Program-made: the position numbers and the translations under genes
Assembly: GCF_964204645.1 (NCBI RefSeq)
Contig: NC_134026.1
Coordinates: 22,834,650-22,898,649 of the forward strand
DNA: 64,000 nucleotides
DNA from: Tubulanus polymorphus
Lineage: Eukaryota; Nemertea; Palaeonemertea; Tubulaniformes; Tubulanidae
Direction: 5' to 3'
The notes under the pieces: model-generated
Databases searched by the model: none
The model's input: the letters and a program-made list of their open reading frames with translations, nothing else
Told to the model about the DNA's origin: nothing
Shown here: in pieces, positions 37,985-51,685 of the stretch
Layout of the letters: every line of letters starts with the position of its first letter
Numbering within the stretch: position 1 is the first letter of the stretch

Positions 37985-38432
37985 TTTTTGCGGGGTAGTT
38001 TTTGATTGGTTAAGGATCTATATCGAGTTGCCCGTGTGTGAGTGTTAGTGTCGTTTTACCGTCGTTTATTACATGTGACGCGCATAAAAAATGTCTCCTC
38101 GATAATCTGTACACGTGAACGACAGATCATCACAGGTCGTGTACTGTCACGACTTAAGTGTAGTGTTAGCCGAGCTAATGGCTAGTAATTCTTTTTACCA
38201 TATCGCAGGACACAATGTCTTATTATGCCATACACCGAGCAGCAGTTTCAAGCATGCATAAGTGAGTGGCCCAGCTCAATGGGCTCAGAAATTGATTTTG
38301 CACTGCTATACTTGTACATGTGAACGTATCTTATAAGAGAGATAGAGAGGAGAGTGAAGTCTGTTTACTTGATGCTCTTCCACTTCTTTTGAACTGATGC
38401 AATGATTGGTCTTGTCTGCTGTGTTTGGGCCC
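37985..38432 (+). promoter_or_regulatory. CpG-richer patch, putative promoter of first exon B
   Basis: Local enrichment of CG dinucleotides (GTGTCGTTTTACCGTCGT, GTGACGCGC) with an E-box-like ACACGTGAAC near 38111, just before the ATG at 38433. The surrounding sequence is CpG-poor. This is consistent with a separate promoter. Confidence 0.35.
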
Positions 38433-38475
38433 ATGGATGACGTTGAAAGTGAATATTCGTCATCCTATTCATCAG
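38433..38475 (+). CDS. Alternative first coding exon B (short acidic MDDVESEYSSSYSS), phase 1
   Basis: The ATG in GGCCCATGG opens 14 codons. One G and the strong donor GTAAGC follow (cut after 38475). The peptide is acidic and Ser/Tyr-rich. Codon break and final G are identical to exons A, C, D and E. Short acidic N-termini of this kind are known for one CaV beta class (human CACNB3 starts with a short Asp/Glu/Tyr-rich segment), which is the basis of the identity hypothesis. Confidence 0.6.
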
Positions 38476-41400
38476 GTAAGCACACATTTCACGTTAGTCT
38501 TATTTTCCCTTGCAGTTGTGTATCATCTTTCATCCAGTAGTGTTTGTCTTTATTTAGTATTTTTGCCGATTTACATCTGTATAACGCAGACGCGTAGTAT
38601 TTCGGATTTTCGATACGATTATGAATGAAACGATGTCTCGCCGATGTAAGACGAATTTCTATCATTTTTTCCTGTCATTTACGGTGAAATGATGATTCGG
38701 CTGAAGAAATTCGATCTGACAGTGTCGCGGACATGATTTTCACCAGTACGTAATCATATCATGGGAGATTCATGTTAGATATACAGATGTTGTGTGCTGA
38801 GTAGTGGCAGTGATGTTTAGAAGAGGATGGAATCCGGATTTTCTACGCTATCATAAGGCTATTACATATTTGACTGTCATTACTCGGCATTGTATCGAGA
38901 CGATACTCTGGTGACAGTGAGACTGATATGAAGAACCCATTTAGTGCTGAGGGTGGGGAAATTCTTCAGAAGATTATATATTTGAATGAACTTTTGATAG
39001 AATGATTTCTGCATCCGTCCGAAAATGTATCAAACAGCCATAGTTAAGGATTTTTTTTTCAGAATTCATAGTTTTGAAGTTAACTTCTGAGATTTGTGAA
39101 ACTGTAAAAGTCATTTATCTTATAAGAAAGAAATGAAGTTTTGGATAGGGGTATAATGTATCTCATCTTCAAGATCTTTCGGCATTCTTTAAAATCTGGT
39201 AATTTTGAGAATCTTGAGTTCATTTAGATTGTGTATCAGAGGATGAATCGGATCTGAACCACAAAGTACTCTTGACTTGTGATTTTTTTATGATATTCAC
39301 CTTAGATAATTACTGGGCAATAGCAGATATAGTCATTATCTTGTTATATGCTTTCACGTCTACTGTGTGTTTGGCTATTTTATTCACTTATCTGATAGCC
39401 GAGACACTAAATATCGACTGACCAACTGTATTTAATGATGACAGCTACCATATAAGCAACGTTGCTGAAAATAATTGGATCCACCGGCATTGATGTCCCT
39501 ATCGTCTTCCAAAAATGGACACGTTTACTGCAATAAGGGAACATAACCTTGTACTCTATGTCTAAACTTGTATATATAGTACGCGTTTTCTTTTGGGACC
39601 ATATTTGTGAACAGGTATTTCGGAAAGAAATATCAGTGACTTATGGCATGTCAATATTCCAACATTAATCATGCAGTTCTTTTTGAGAAAAGGTGTATGT
39701 TGTTTGGAAAGGCGCTGTTTCGTTCGTTCTGACTTATTTGTCCATTATCGGCTGCTGGACTCAACAGCCCATAAACCGATGAGGTATGTATGTTTCATGC
39801 ATGCGGTGTGGTCGTCCTCGCATGCAATGAATATCAATTGCAGATATTATATGTAAAACATATATTCATCGTTCTGCATCTCTGCTGCTGCCAAATATTG
39901 CATATCTGAGGACAAACATGATATTGGCGTGACATGATTTCACCACTTGACCAAAGTTGCAGCCAATGGTTGCTATTTTAATTTCACACGCTCATTACTG
40001 TGTATCTGGTTCTCAAAGTTCACAGTTCCCCTCATTCTCCTTGTAAGCCCCTAAGTCTCTGGGTAACGGTCGATAGAAGAACAATGGCATTTTGATTTTG
40101 CTGTCGCTTCTGAAATCTAGAACAAAAGTCATTATAAACCGAAGCCAATTACAAACCAACTCGACATTAATTCCATTATGGCAGTGTATAGTTTATCTAG
40201 ATGATATCGATTTGTGTCATGCAGTACCAATGTTGTATCATATGTATATATTTCTTTTATTAGTCATCATTGAAACTATTATTCATTGGTTCCATAAATG
40301 CAGGAATTGACAAATTCCCTTTTGGGATCGCACTAAAAATGTTTCGTGCGACAGTCCTCTATCTATAAACGTTCAAGTTAATTCTGCAGTAGCCATAAAT
40401 TGTGCAAAGAGGACTCGCTGTCTTTGAGTTTTGTATTTATATTACAAGATTCTACTGCACAATTAGACGTCTTGGAAAAACAATTTATGGCCTTAATATT
40501 CTTAGGACTGTAACATCCTGGCTGATAACTCCCAAACATTAATGATCATTATACCTCTTTCGGAACGTGCTCTAATACCTTGCTGTAGCAAATTCTTCTA
40601 AAACCATGTGCGTTTTATCTTCAACCCACCATTTGAGCGTGCTGTCTATGTTTTTCGCTGATTTCTGTTGTGCCGTGGCAGTGTTTGGACTAGATTTTGT
40701 GCTGCAATACATTTCGTCAAAAATGCAAAGTTGATTTTGCATCTGCTTGACTACATTGGTGTGTACATGACGTTATTTCCCATATACATGTAGTAGATCT
40801 ATTTCAACTTTTAGTTTCAAGTTAACCATAGATATGAACACTCATTTTTTTATCATTACGTATGTAAAAATTGGTTATCGATAAAAATTGGAAAACGAAT
40901 CGCACAATGTCTGCTAGAATTGATGGATGTGATGAAATGTTGCCTGAAGTGTACTGTGAGTTTTTATCGGGACAGACTGTTCCTCATACTGTTACTCATC
41001 TACAAAAGCTGGGGACATACGTACCATATTTTGGGTCTAAGTTAATTTCACATGGTTACAGTTTCAGCAATGGTTTGGCATATATGTGTATATGATCAGA
41101 AAATATGATAATATAATGACCCATTGCTTGCACATCAATCAATCTCCTCCACTAGCATTTTACCTTGCTCAAATTTGATATATTCCATTTAGTGCAGGCG
41201 TTTTACCAAGGTCAACTGAATAATCATAGATGTGCTCGTCAACTTGATATTCTGACAATGAGGTTAGATAGTTCCATAAAAGTTCCGTCATGGACTAATA
41301 TTTACATTGCTCACAAGGAAGGACAGTGCTGAATTTCCTTCATATTGTTCTTTCATAAGTTGAGGGGGTTGGCCCAGATTCAGATTCAAGGCTCAAGGTA

Positions 41401-44400
41401 TCTAAACTACAAGGCCATCATTGATTGCTCAGTAAATCATAGAAATAGACCTTTAGCTTTCGGGTTCTTTCTCAGAGAAAATTGGGAAATAGTTCAGATA
41501 TGCTACTCAAAAGTATTGCAGCCAGATTCTGATTTATTACTGACGTTTTTCCTTCATGCCCGTCAAACTCTGAACACAAACTTGAGTCTAGAAATTAGCT
41601 TTTAAAATTGGAATAAAGTTAATTGTATTGATAAGTGGTATGCTGCTAAGCTGCCGGGGCTGTGTTGTCCGTCTTTACAAATCTAATGACATTGATAGCT
41701 TTCGGGTCAGATCAAAAGTAACATTAGTGTAAGCCAATGATCATAGATGTCATGCCGCAATCCATCTTGTGCATTCACAGCAATACAAAAATTTACTCGC
41801 TTCTGACACATCAGTACAAAGAGCGGGTCCTCATTCATCAATGAAGAGGCATCTGTGATTATTTTGGCTGTAATATATCATTGAGATTGTTCGTGACATT
41901 GCAAGATCCATTTCGCTGGCCGAACTCTGATTTTCCCAATCTGGTGGGTGAATTGTGTACGACTGATGCATGTGTTTCGATGATTCATCATGAAGTTTGA
42001 AATGTATTCGATATGAAGATATAATACTGCGTCTTATTTTAGATTATGAAAACTTATGATAAACAACGGGTTTTAACTAGAAAAAGAGCTTCAAATCATA
42101 TAGGATAAAAGATATAGGGAAATCTCTGACGTACATAAACAAGATTTTGAATGATGTTTAGTCCTGACCCAATACCTGACTAAGCTACACATTTTCTATA
42201 ATCATCTAAGAGTTATATAAGATAGTTGAGGAAGTGAACTCATCTGGAGGCCAACTGTGTGCAAAGTGAACAGCTTTTGGAGTATGATCTATGTGAAATC
42301 AATTTGGCCAAATCTGATATGTATACCACCATGCCAATGTTGGATTGGCAGTTGGCTCAATATTTTGCATCAGCCATACTGTGATGGTGCGTTCCTAATG
42401 CGAAAATAATTATTAGGTAGATCAGCGGATAGCCGATCCAATTAATAAAATCAATCATCGGTGAACGGCTTAAGCCAGCACTCGGTAAGAAGATGAAAAT
42501 ATTAGAAACTCGCCAGTCGCAACTGATACAAGTGCTCGCATCAATTCATATCATTCCCTGCCCGCTACGAGGATGAAATCAGGGTATAGAAATTACTATC
42601 CGCGGCTTCCGTTCTAGTCTTAGTAGATTTCTAACGACTACTCGCCACATATTTATAGTTATTTGTTTACGGTATTCTTCTGGACTGATTGCATATTCTT
42701 GCAAGATCAAATACCAGATGGTGTCGGACCAGAATTTCCTGGCGCCGTTTATTTCTTGTAACCACCTGATGCCTGTGGCGGTGTTTTCCCTTTCGAAGTT
42801 TCGCTGCTTGATTGCCTTGCTGTCGTCTAGTTTACTTAAGTTGTTGATTGTACGCTTTGATTATGATTTTCTCCAGTGGTGATTGTAGTAGGTTTTTCCA
42901 TCGATCAGGCGAATAAATTCCTATATTCTGATAGGCTTATAAAATGTAATTATTCGTTCTTTTCGCTGTGTTAATGGGTCCTGTGGACTACTGATTGATA
43001 TGTAATTCTTGTATCCTCAAATCAGTATCTTAGATATCACTGAAATACTATTGTATGTATGCAATGTATATGTGTATGACTACTGTACTGTTTACCGTGA
43101 TTGTACTATGATTATCTTTGTCATATGAGATTATCTGACTTTAGACGAAATCATCATTCATGTTTTTATATCTGTTCATGAAGCGAGATGAATAGACAGA
43201 AAGAATTTATTTTTTTCATAGTATTCTCTTTTAACTATACTACCAACCCTGTTTGCCTTTATTGGGTTGGATTTACGGACCAGGGACCTGTTCCAGCGTA
43301 GCAATGTTCAATTAGACATGACATCGCAATTCTAATGAAACTTTAAGGAAGCTTTATGTCATCTGTGAAACAGTAGAATGATGATATTTTGATAATGGAT
43401 TAGGTCATAACTCGCAATTAGAAAAACATTAGCGCACAAAATGAATTTCGCCAGCACGTAAAATTTCAAGCGGATCGAGATTGTCGGGCGCTGTAACTAA
43501 TCACTTCGGTTATAAGCCTAGCATTGCCTTTGCTTGATGAAGCGAGAGTTATGGATAAAGACACGAATACATGTATGTCAATGAATCTGCGCAATAATCT
43601 AAGACAATAAGAACAACTTCGTCTAATCTTCAACCGACATACACCGCATGTGTCTCCATTTGTCTCCCGTATAATAAGACCAATCAATTAACCTCGATCA
43701 GGATTAATTACATCTGATTGGCTTCATAGTGTCCTAATTCATAATGACGTGCAAGGAAATTCTAGATGATACAATCACCTATTGATTGTATATAAGTCCT
43801 GTCTTATCGATTGGACACTATTCTATGTACGAATACGACTATGATTGAATAGAAGAATCCTCGCAGTATAAAGTCGACCTTACAGTAGACTGATTTCAGC
43901 TTAAACAAAGGAAACTGATAAGAATCATTTTTTACTGTGTTTCTTCTTGATTAAGTTGACAAAATTCTATATTTTGAATCTTTTCTCCCCAAAATGAATT
44001 AGCTGAATTTCATGGTTTCAATGCATTTTCAATTGTATTTTCTTGCTTGTGGTTGGTATTGTATAAAACGGATGCTATCGATCGACTCCTCGTTGTAATG
44101 CGTATACCGCGCATGTGATGACATCATGATTCGAGCTACGTCAATATGGATTCGCGCTGCATTTCTTCCGACAATGACATCAGTTCCACGGTATGCGCGG
44201 TACATCCAATATCTTGCAGCACCAGTGTTAATGCATTTCATCCCACTCGCGCTTCAGTCAAGCGTGGTTTCTTCCATATGTGACATCGTCATTATTCTGC
44301 CCATGCTGTCATTTCGCACTCGCTGAATCTGTATATGCATATTCAGATCATCCATTTTTATGCGACATTATCTGACTATTAATTAGCTGAAATTTGTTCT

Positions 44401-45569
44401 GTTTTCATATTTTACTGGAAATATTTCACCACACTGATCACTCAGTTGCAGTCATGAATGAAATTCAAATTATTTTATACCTGGGTCTTTGTAAGTTGGG
44501 CCATCTAAATCTAAGCCTTCACTGGCTCCAGATGATAGAATTGAATAGTGTCGTGCTGCAAAGATTATGATTATGAATTCATAAGTATTCGAAAAAATTC
44601 AGCTTCAAAAAACTTCTGTTCGAATGTTGATATCTGATATTTCCATCGTTCTACTAAACTATTTTTAGTATTCTGTCTATGATGTTGAAGTAAATTTGCC
44701 TCATTGATTTCGCAGTGCTTTAACTCGAAATTGTCTATTCAACGAGAATGTCCCAGTATTTGTATCAACATCATTCTGAGGACTGAGAGTTCAAGTTCTC
44801 ACTGAGTAGACAAATACTAATGAATATAATCTTAAACTGTACTTCCACTAGCAACAGTTATAGATTTTACTATTTGCCTATGATACTCAATTCCCTAGCT
44901 TACTTCAATGCATTATGCATATTTGAATTGAGTGATAGAGAACATCTTGCAATTTGTGTTATTTATTATTGCAAGATAAACAAATAAATGCAAAATTAGC
45001 AATAGTTTCGCTGACTGATCGAGTCAAGAAATAACATCATTTTTGTGATGCTTTTGTTGTTAACGTTTTTCTGTGGTTCGTCTTGCTCATTTTGGTCCCA
45101 GTGTTAATTTGTAATATGAAGCATTGATGTGAAGCATCCTCCAGTAATGGCAGCGATGTGCGGACTAAAAGATTTTTGAAATGCATTCCGAGGTTTCATT
45201 TACTATGAATAATGAGTATGTGGGCTTCAGTATATCCACCAATATTTGTTTTCTGGTTTCGAAAATGCTTAATGTATAAATCAACAATAGCAGGTTAGAT
45301 GTTTTGAAGGTACACTATATACTAGCTAATAAATCTGATACATTAGCATATAGTAACAGGATTATAGGAGTTGGCATCAGGCAGTTAATCTGGCATATCC
45401 CACAGTTTAGAATCAAGGGACTATAAGTTTAATTGTGTTTTATTGTACTTTTTAAGTGAGTAGAATTTATACATTTCAGTTTATTAAAATAGCTGCAATT
45501 GTATTTTGTCGCATTGTCTTTCATTAGATACAAAGAATTAATCACACGATCTCTTTCTTATATTTTCAG
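38476..45569 (+). other. Long intron with weak exon candidates
   Basis: No certain exon. Two short ATG readings end in strong donors with a phase-1 break: 40907-40955 (MSARIDGCDEMLPEVY, donor GTGAGT, TTATCGATAA about 30 bases upstream) and 44454-44490 (MNEIQIILYLGL, donor GTAAGT). Their split codon begins with T rather than G, so they would change the junction residue. A CpG-richer patch is present at 42550-42850. Confidence 0.3.
44105..44202. repeat. Inverted repeat enclosing TGACATCA motifs
   Basis: TACCGCGCAT (44105-44114) and its exact inverse ATGCGCGGTA (44193-44202) bracket a GC-richer segment. It contains TGACATCA twice (near 44118 and 44175) and a TACGTCA, all close to the CRE/AP-1 type TGACGTCA. 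The function is unknown. Confidence 0.5.
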
Positions 45570-45623
45570 GTAAGCCTTTTTTAGGGTGGTGGTAATTTTC
45601 AGTTATGGATCAAACTTATTTTG
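45570..45623 (+). CDS. Candidate recursive-splicing exon / alternative first exon C (MDQTYF), phase 1
   Basis: A strong acceptor (CTCTTTCTTATATTTTCAG) ends at 45569 and is immediately followed by a donor-like GTAAGC. A second strong donor GTGAGT begins at 45624, so the exon is exactly 54 nt. Read on from any phase-1 upstream exon it hits TAA at 45593-45595. An internal ATG at 45605 gives MDQTYF plus a G, again phase 1. A second acceptor (GGTAATTTTCAG, ending at 45602) would give a 21-nt exon 45603-45623 that is open in phase 1. No transcript evidence is available. Confidence 0.4.
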
Positions 45624-46199
45624 GTGAGTTCGACGTATTTTTTGTGGTTGTTTCTAAAGCACTAGCGTTAGAAATTCTCTAAAACTTCAGAAAATGAGTG
45701 AGACGCATTCTTTTAGGAAAAGTCGAATCTTGAATTTTTAAATATTATATTTGTTTTGAACGAAGGCCGAGGTCCCTGATGCTATACAATTTCCTCAGAC
45801 GCTAATGTTCATTATACACAGGAATTTCTAGAATTTGTATGGTAACAAATAATATTTCAATAGATGGTACTATTTATAACATATCTGTATATATCATCAT
45901 TTTGTGAATTCACAATTCTCAGTCTATATTTTCCCAGCGATCTGGGGATGTTGTTGCGTGTGTGATAATGACTTCATGGTATTCACTTGAAGACTACTTC
46001 TTGACATAGATGATACGCACTACTGACACTTGTTGCATTTTCTCATCAAATTTTCATGCATACATACATTATACGCAGCCTTTCATTTCGTGTATAATCA
46101 TTAAGTGACAGCAGCTACATTGGTGAAATCTTGCATTTATCGTATGGTTCATTTGTATCCTAAACCATAGGATAAATAATAAACCAGTCAATATTAAAG

Positions 46200-46740
46200 G
46201 GTTAACGGATAAAATATCAGCCTGTGCCAATTCAAAAATAGGGGTCCAGGATCTTCAACCTTGAAAGTTGCCATAATCATTGAACATGTCAAGAGATATG
46301 ATTTTGCAATTTATTGCAACAAAACATGCATAGCCCTGATGCATAGGTACAAGTATAAGACAAACTGTATAAAAATCTTTAACTCCCCCTGGTGGTGAGA
46401 ACAAAAAAATTGATTATCCCAATTCCATGAAAGGAGATGTGTTGAATGACAATACTAACAGTTTTCAACCATAACCACTCCAGAGCTATAGACTCTTAAT
46501 TCAGGCCAAAAGTAAAGTTTTTGGGCATAAAAATGGGTCGCTCGGACACAAGATGGCAGTCCTGTGACCTTTCTTGTGCCCGATCGACCCGATCTTTTTC
46601 TAGATGACGGGACCTATATGATATATTCGGGGTTGAAATCATTGATTTCTGGTGAAGGTTATATATCAACCATGTACTGTGCTGGCTGGTGTATGTGATA
46701 CAAATATTAATTGACATTTGAAACAATCAATTGATTCTTA
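46200..46740. repeat. Dispersed noncoding repeat, relative of the PGM3 intron copy
   Basis: Shares GGGTCCAGG, CCTTGAAAGTTGCCATAATC, AACATGTCA and TTTGGGCATAAAAATGG with 19440-20010, plus an ACAAGATGGCAGTCC phrase. No ORF and no terminal repeats are seen. Confidence 0.6.
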
Positions 46741-46865
46741 GGCTCCTGTATTGATATGAGGATAGCAGTATGTGATGATGGTACCTTTGGTACATGTACG
46801 TTATAGTCTATAACCAAAGATATGCTACTTTAGCTTATTTTCAAGAATGAGAAGGTTAGGTATTT

Positions 46866-47110
46866 GCCGCGATCATGCAAGCATTTAGCCCGTGCTAAAT
46901 TTGGTTGACCAAAAACGTTAGACCAGCCCCGAGCCAAATTTTGGGACGGGTTAAATCATTGCGTGTGATTTGCAATTGGTTCCGGAAGTGACTCACTTCA
47001 CTTTGTTTAAGCATTTAGTATCGACTGAGCGGTCTTTGCGTGCTAGATTTGACTCGGGCCTGATCTGTGCCATTTTAGCCCGGGTCAAACCGTGGCCATG
47101 TGATCGTGGC
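46866..47110. mobile_element. Possible MITE with imperfect inverted ends
   Basis: The 5' end starts GCCGCGATCATGCAAGC. The 3' end finishes GCCATGTGATCGTGGC, whose inverse begins GCCACGATCACATGGC. Further in, CCCGTGCTAAA is mirrored by TTTAGCCCGGG. The element is about 245 bp without an ORF. Target duplication is not evident, so the superfamily is not assigned. Confidence 0.4.
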
Positions 47111-50100
47111 TAATGGTAGTCAGCTTATGCAGTCAGCCTGATAAAACCTACATTCAGATCTACCAGGTATTCTTGCACCTGGCAGGAAGGCAAATAGACT
47201 GGCACCATTTTCTCACTTGCTGGTGACATTATCTATCTTTGTTGAAGTACCAAATATTGTATATAATTTCGCTGAAACTCGGCTTTTTTGGACTACGTAA
47301 TGGACTGGTTACAATCAGAATACCTCAATTGACAGATCATTCGGTCAAAATATATTCGAACCGAAAATTTCATATGGTATTAAATTTTGTGTATAAAATT
47401 CATTAATAAAAAAATATGGAAAAACTATGCGATAAAAGTCATCGGTTGTTGGGCTAATATTTAAGTAATAACATTTTCTGATTGTAAAAGGATGTTGAAA
47501 AAGTACTGTTTTCAATCTTTAAATAGAACTCAAGATTTGTCTTCGTGAAAAAATTACAAATATCTTTTCGGCTATCACAGTGTTTATCACTAACTCTTAA
47601 CAATAGCACAATACGTAGAATTCCCTCACTTTTGAATTTCAATTCATTTTCTCGTGAATCAATTAGCAGCAGTTGTATACGCAAGGTGGCGGCACTATCT
47701 GGCAATGCTAGATTTTGACAATTCAATTCAATCGATATCTTATTGTACAAAATTTGTAGATATGTCAAAAATAAATCTCGCAAGGAAATCGTAGGAAAAT
47801 GAGAATAATTTTACAACTTGACAGCGTAGTAGAATGATTCAAATTGATGACCCTTAATCCTCATCTAGCTGTTCCAAAAACAGTGTGATCGGTGATTGCT
47901 GCTGGGCCAAAACGGCACAAATACATCGATCAAGACAAGATCACAACTTAGATATCCCCCCCGGCCCATTTGGCAACTATATGTAAAAACAGATTTGAAT
48001 TTATTGAGTAAAATAGTGTCAGGTGCTCCCCATGGTGATAATATTTCAAGAAGCCTCTTTTAGGGTTTTAGGGGTAAGTTTTACATTTCAAATCAGTAAA
48101 TTATTGTAGAATGTACCTATGTATTTGTTATTTAAAACGAGTTCTCTATCTGGACACAAAAGGGAAATGTCAATGAAATGAAGGAGGATGTCATCAATTG
48201 TCGAGTGCATTTTGTGTAATTCTGTTTTCAAACTTCAGCTTATTTTCAGTATTTTCTTACAGTCAATCATGATAGATCGATAGATAGGTAATCAGCCATT
48301 CGTCATGATTTCTCTTGTCAGATCTATTAAGCTATTTTTACATCGATTCGATTGTTGCTCGATATCTGGTTGATGTCATCTGTCATTCGATGAGCTACAT
48401 GAATTGAAAACTCTTTGATTTTTTTTCAACCTGTTTTTCTATAGTAACTTAGGAACTATTTATCAAATGATGTGCAAGTTGTTGCTTAAGAGTATTGTCT
48501 TTTCGCTAATTACGGCTGGAAATAGTCCTCAGTAGTGGGAGTAATCTGATATATGATAAGCATCGCAGTACCCGCTTCTATTATGAGGTGCTGCCAATAT
48601 TTCAAGCTGTGGTAGATTTCTGAACTACTGCCTGCCGTATTCTTCCTAAGAATTTGCACGGATTCAGTCATCCCTATCTCTGCTCATTGCATTTCAGTTG
48701 GTATTGCCCTCAGTGACTTGTGGATTGTTTAGAAAGCATCTCATTTATAGATCCATGCTAATCCCAAGTGGGAAGTTGATTAGTTTACTGTTGGTAACCG
48801 AAATACTACTGAAAGATGTTACAGCGTAGCAAATGCAATTTTCCTCTACCTAGTCTTGATTTTTTTACCTAGGTTTTATTCCTTATTTTTTTTCTCAAAT
48901 CTTTTTCACATTTAAGAGCTTGAAGTGTGACCTCCTTGCTGATATATTATGCACTTCTTCACAATGGTCATGGTCTAGGTACCAATCATTCAATTTATCT
49001 CGGAAAATCCTGCAGTTATTGACTTTTTTGCACACTGGTCACGTCAATAAGTTCTTGTTGATAATGATTTATTCTATATGCATTTATAGATACTGGCACA
49101 TTTATTGCAGGGCTGAACATGAGGATTATGATGCCGAATTTATGTCTTTCCAGAATAACATTCCTTTTTGACATCCTCCCCTGGTAGTGTTCTTATTACT
49201 ACAGTTATATTTTTCTGATTATTGGCAAAACTGTCTTGTGAATAATGGTGCTTTTATCGTGGATGTGTTAAGATAAAGGCCTGGTTTCATGCTATATTTG
49301 TCATTTATATGCTATTAACCATATGCTATCACTGTATATCTTGGTACAAACAAATAGGTTTACAGCATTTAATATTTCAGGAACATCATTTTAAGTTATG
49401 TGCTCATTTTGTAGAATGCATTTTTGAATTGATGAGATGCACTTCGCAAATAAAAATGCCACGATATGAAAATCTAAAAAAAAAATGATTAAAAAAATAC
49501 CGAATTGATGAAATGTGAGAGTTGTTTTCAGTTAGAGTGTTATGCTGAACAGCAAACACTTATTGTATAAATGTTTCGTGTCATATCACATTTTATGAAC
49601 ATTTTGTGTTTTGAAAAATGGCCTTGTGCAAACACTTATTGTACATAATTCTCCAAAGGGAATTTAGATGTCTGGTTGAATTGCAACTGGCTAGCTAAAT
49701 AACTTCATTGAATTAGTTCTGCCAAATTACTTTATATCCAATGCTTTAGCTTTCGTTATCTATGCTGAACTGCGAGCATGTTCCTATTCAATTTCACCCC
49801 TGAGGATTCATTTTTTTGTCGAATCGACTGGAAACAGTGTTTCCTATAGCAACAGCCATTGTGTCTCAGGAGATGACTATCAGTTATATTCTATACAAAC
49901 TTATCTTTTTGTTCACATATAAACACCATGTATGTGCATATATATTTCAATAATGAGTTTTCGTATCTTTTGATTCATTACAACTTTTGTATGAGCATTT
50001 TTGCCTATGTATGTATGTATGTATGTATTGATGTGACCCAGGAAATATAAACAATTATAGGTAAAATGATAATATTCTACGAGCCTAACGACGAAGTATG

Positions 50101-50929
50101 TTTTATGTTTATCCTCAACAAGTTGAAATATATTATACTTCACATATTGTAAAATTCATTGTGGCTATGATCATGAGAATCATCGATGGTGAGAATTGAA
50201 GATTTTGTGTTCTTATGCTTGAACACTTATATCGCTTGAACGCTAAGATTTGCAGAAAGATGGCATCCTAGTATGTGGTGCACTTCTGCTGACGTTCACA
50301 TAATATCTTGGATGGTGACTGTCCCAGTGCGTTATGACTATACATCAAATATTCTTAGCTTTTTTATCTTTAGTCTTTAGTAGGTTTCTTTTTTTTACAT
50401 TTTTTTCACCGACGTCAGATCAAAGTCATTACGTATTTCATCATGTATCTGACCCCTTTTCTCTGGAGAATGCAATTGTTTCATATAAACTGCGGCTGTG
50501 TTTTCAGCCATCAGGCCCATTGCTATTCAGGCAATGCGTGTTCCTGTCAGAAAAATTGCATCACATAATTTGATGGTCACTATTAACGATTTTACAGTCT
50601 ACACAGGACCAATAAATGTATAGTTCCACAATTTTTACAGGACCACAATGAGCTATATATGATCATGAAGTGGCATTATTGATGAGAAACACAAAATGGT
50701 ATCCATCTCAACTATCGGCGACTTTCGAGTTGATAGTACATTTAATTAATGTCTTTTTGTCAACCAAAACTTAAAGGCAATAATGTATACTTCAAACTTG
50801 TTTGAACATTTTAAAATATTTTTCTATTGCGAGTTACAATGTTCTGTCATCCTGTATCATATTTGTTCTCACATTCGCGGTGTAAAAATCGATTGGTTAG
50901 CCATATTTAGTATTGAATAGTTTGCACTT

Positions 50930-51480
50930 GCTCGTTCGCTCACGCGCTTACCCTCTTCGATCCGATTTGTGCATTAAAAATACAGATCCGCCTGCCGCAT
51001 CGATGATAGTGCTGAATTATGCAAGACAGGTGTTCATATGAGTAGTATTGTAAAGTTAACGATTCTATAGGTGATGGCTCTGATACCGATCTGCTAGCTA
51101 GCAGGCGGTGCGCTTCTAGTAATCTCACGGTACTCGGGAGGTAGTCGCGAGTTCGTGGTGTGAGTGGTAAATTCAAATATACTCCGCATGTTCACTAACA
51201 CACACGTGTTCACTACGCATGCACTTGGCAGTCAATGTGTAATAATTGCTCGTCAAAACTGAAATTCTTCAGACTTTTTTTAATGGTTTTTGTCGCTGCA
51301 ACATCGAAGTCCTCATTAATTCAGGTTTTATCTCGTTGATGACTGACAAAGGATGATAACAATATTGGGAGTGAATAATTTACCAATTACTAAGGACGCG
51401 CTGTTGCGCCGGTTTCTAGTAGTACGAACATCATAGAATCTCGGTTTGATTTTTAGCGCAAAAAAGTGCAACCCGCAATA
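50930..51480. promoter_or_regulatory. CpG-richer patch upstream of first exon D
   Basis: Higher CG frequency than the flanks (TCGTTCGCTCACGCGC, CCGCATCGATG, GGACGCGC). It lies 0.5-1 kb before the ATG at 51981 and may include promoter or 5' UTR sequence. Open frames here on both strands have no recognisable motif. Confidence 0.3.
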
Positions 51481-51685
51481 TGCTCGCTTCAGTTTCATTG
51501 ACGATTGTCATCGGAGTCTAGATATTTTCTGTTACGAATTATGAATTTGTTTGAATTATAGAATCAGGATGACCACCGCTATATTCTAATTCACCGTGAA
51601 CAGCATCTGGTGTATGTAAATCGTGTGGTTTTATTGAATAGTTAGAATCCACGCAGAATTCAGTAAACTTGGTGACTGTATCGCT

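Noticed and set aside
47454-47783. 109-residue ORF on -
   Set aside because: Low-complexity composition typical of AT-rich noncoding DNA, with no domain recognised.
48032-48073. ATG-led 14-codon reading followed by a strong GTAAGT donor
   Set aside because: Ends in phase 0, so it does not fit the phase-1 series. Kept out of the alternative-exon list.
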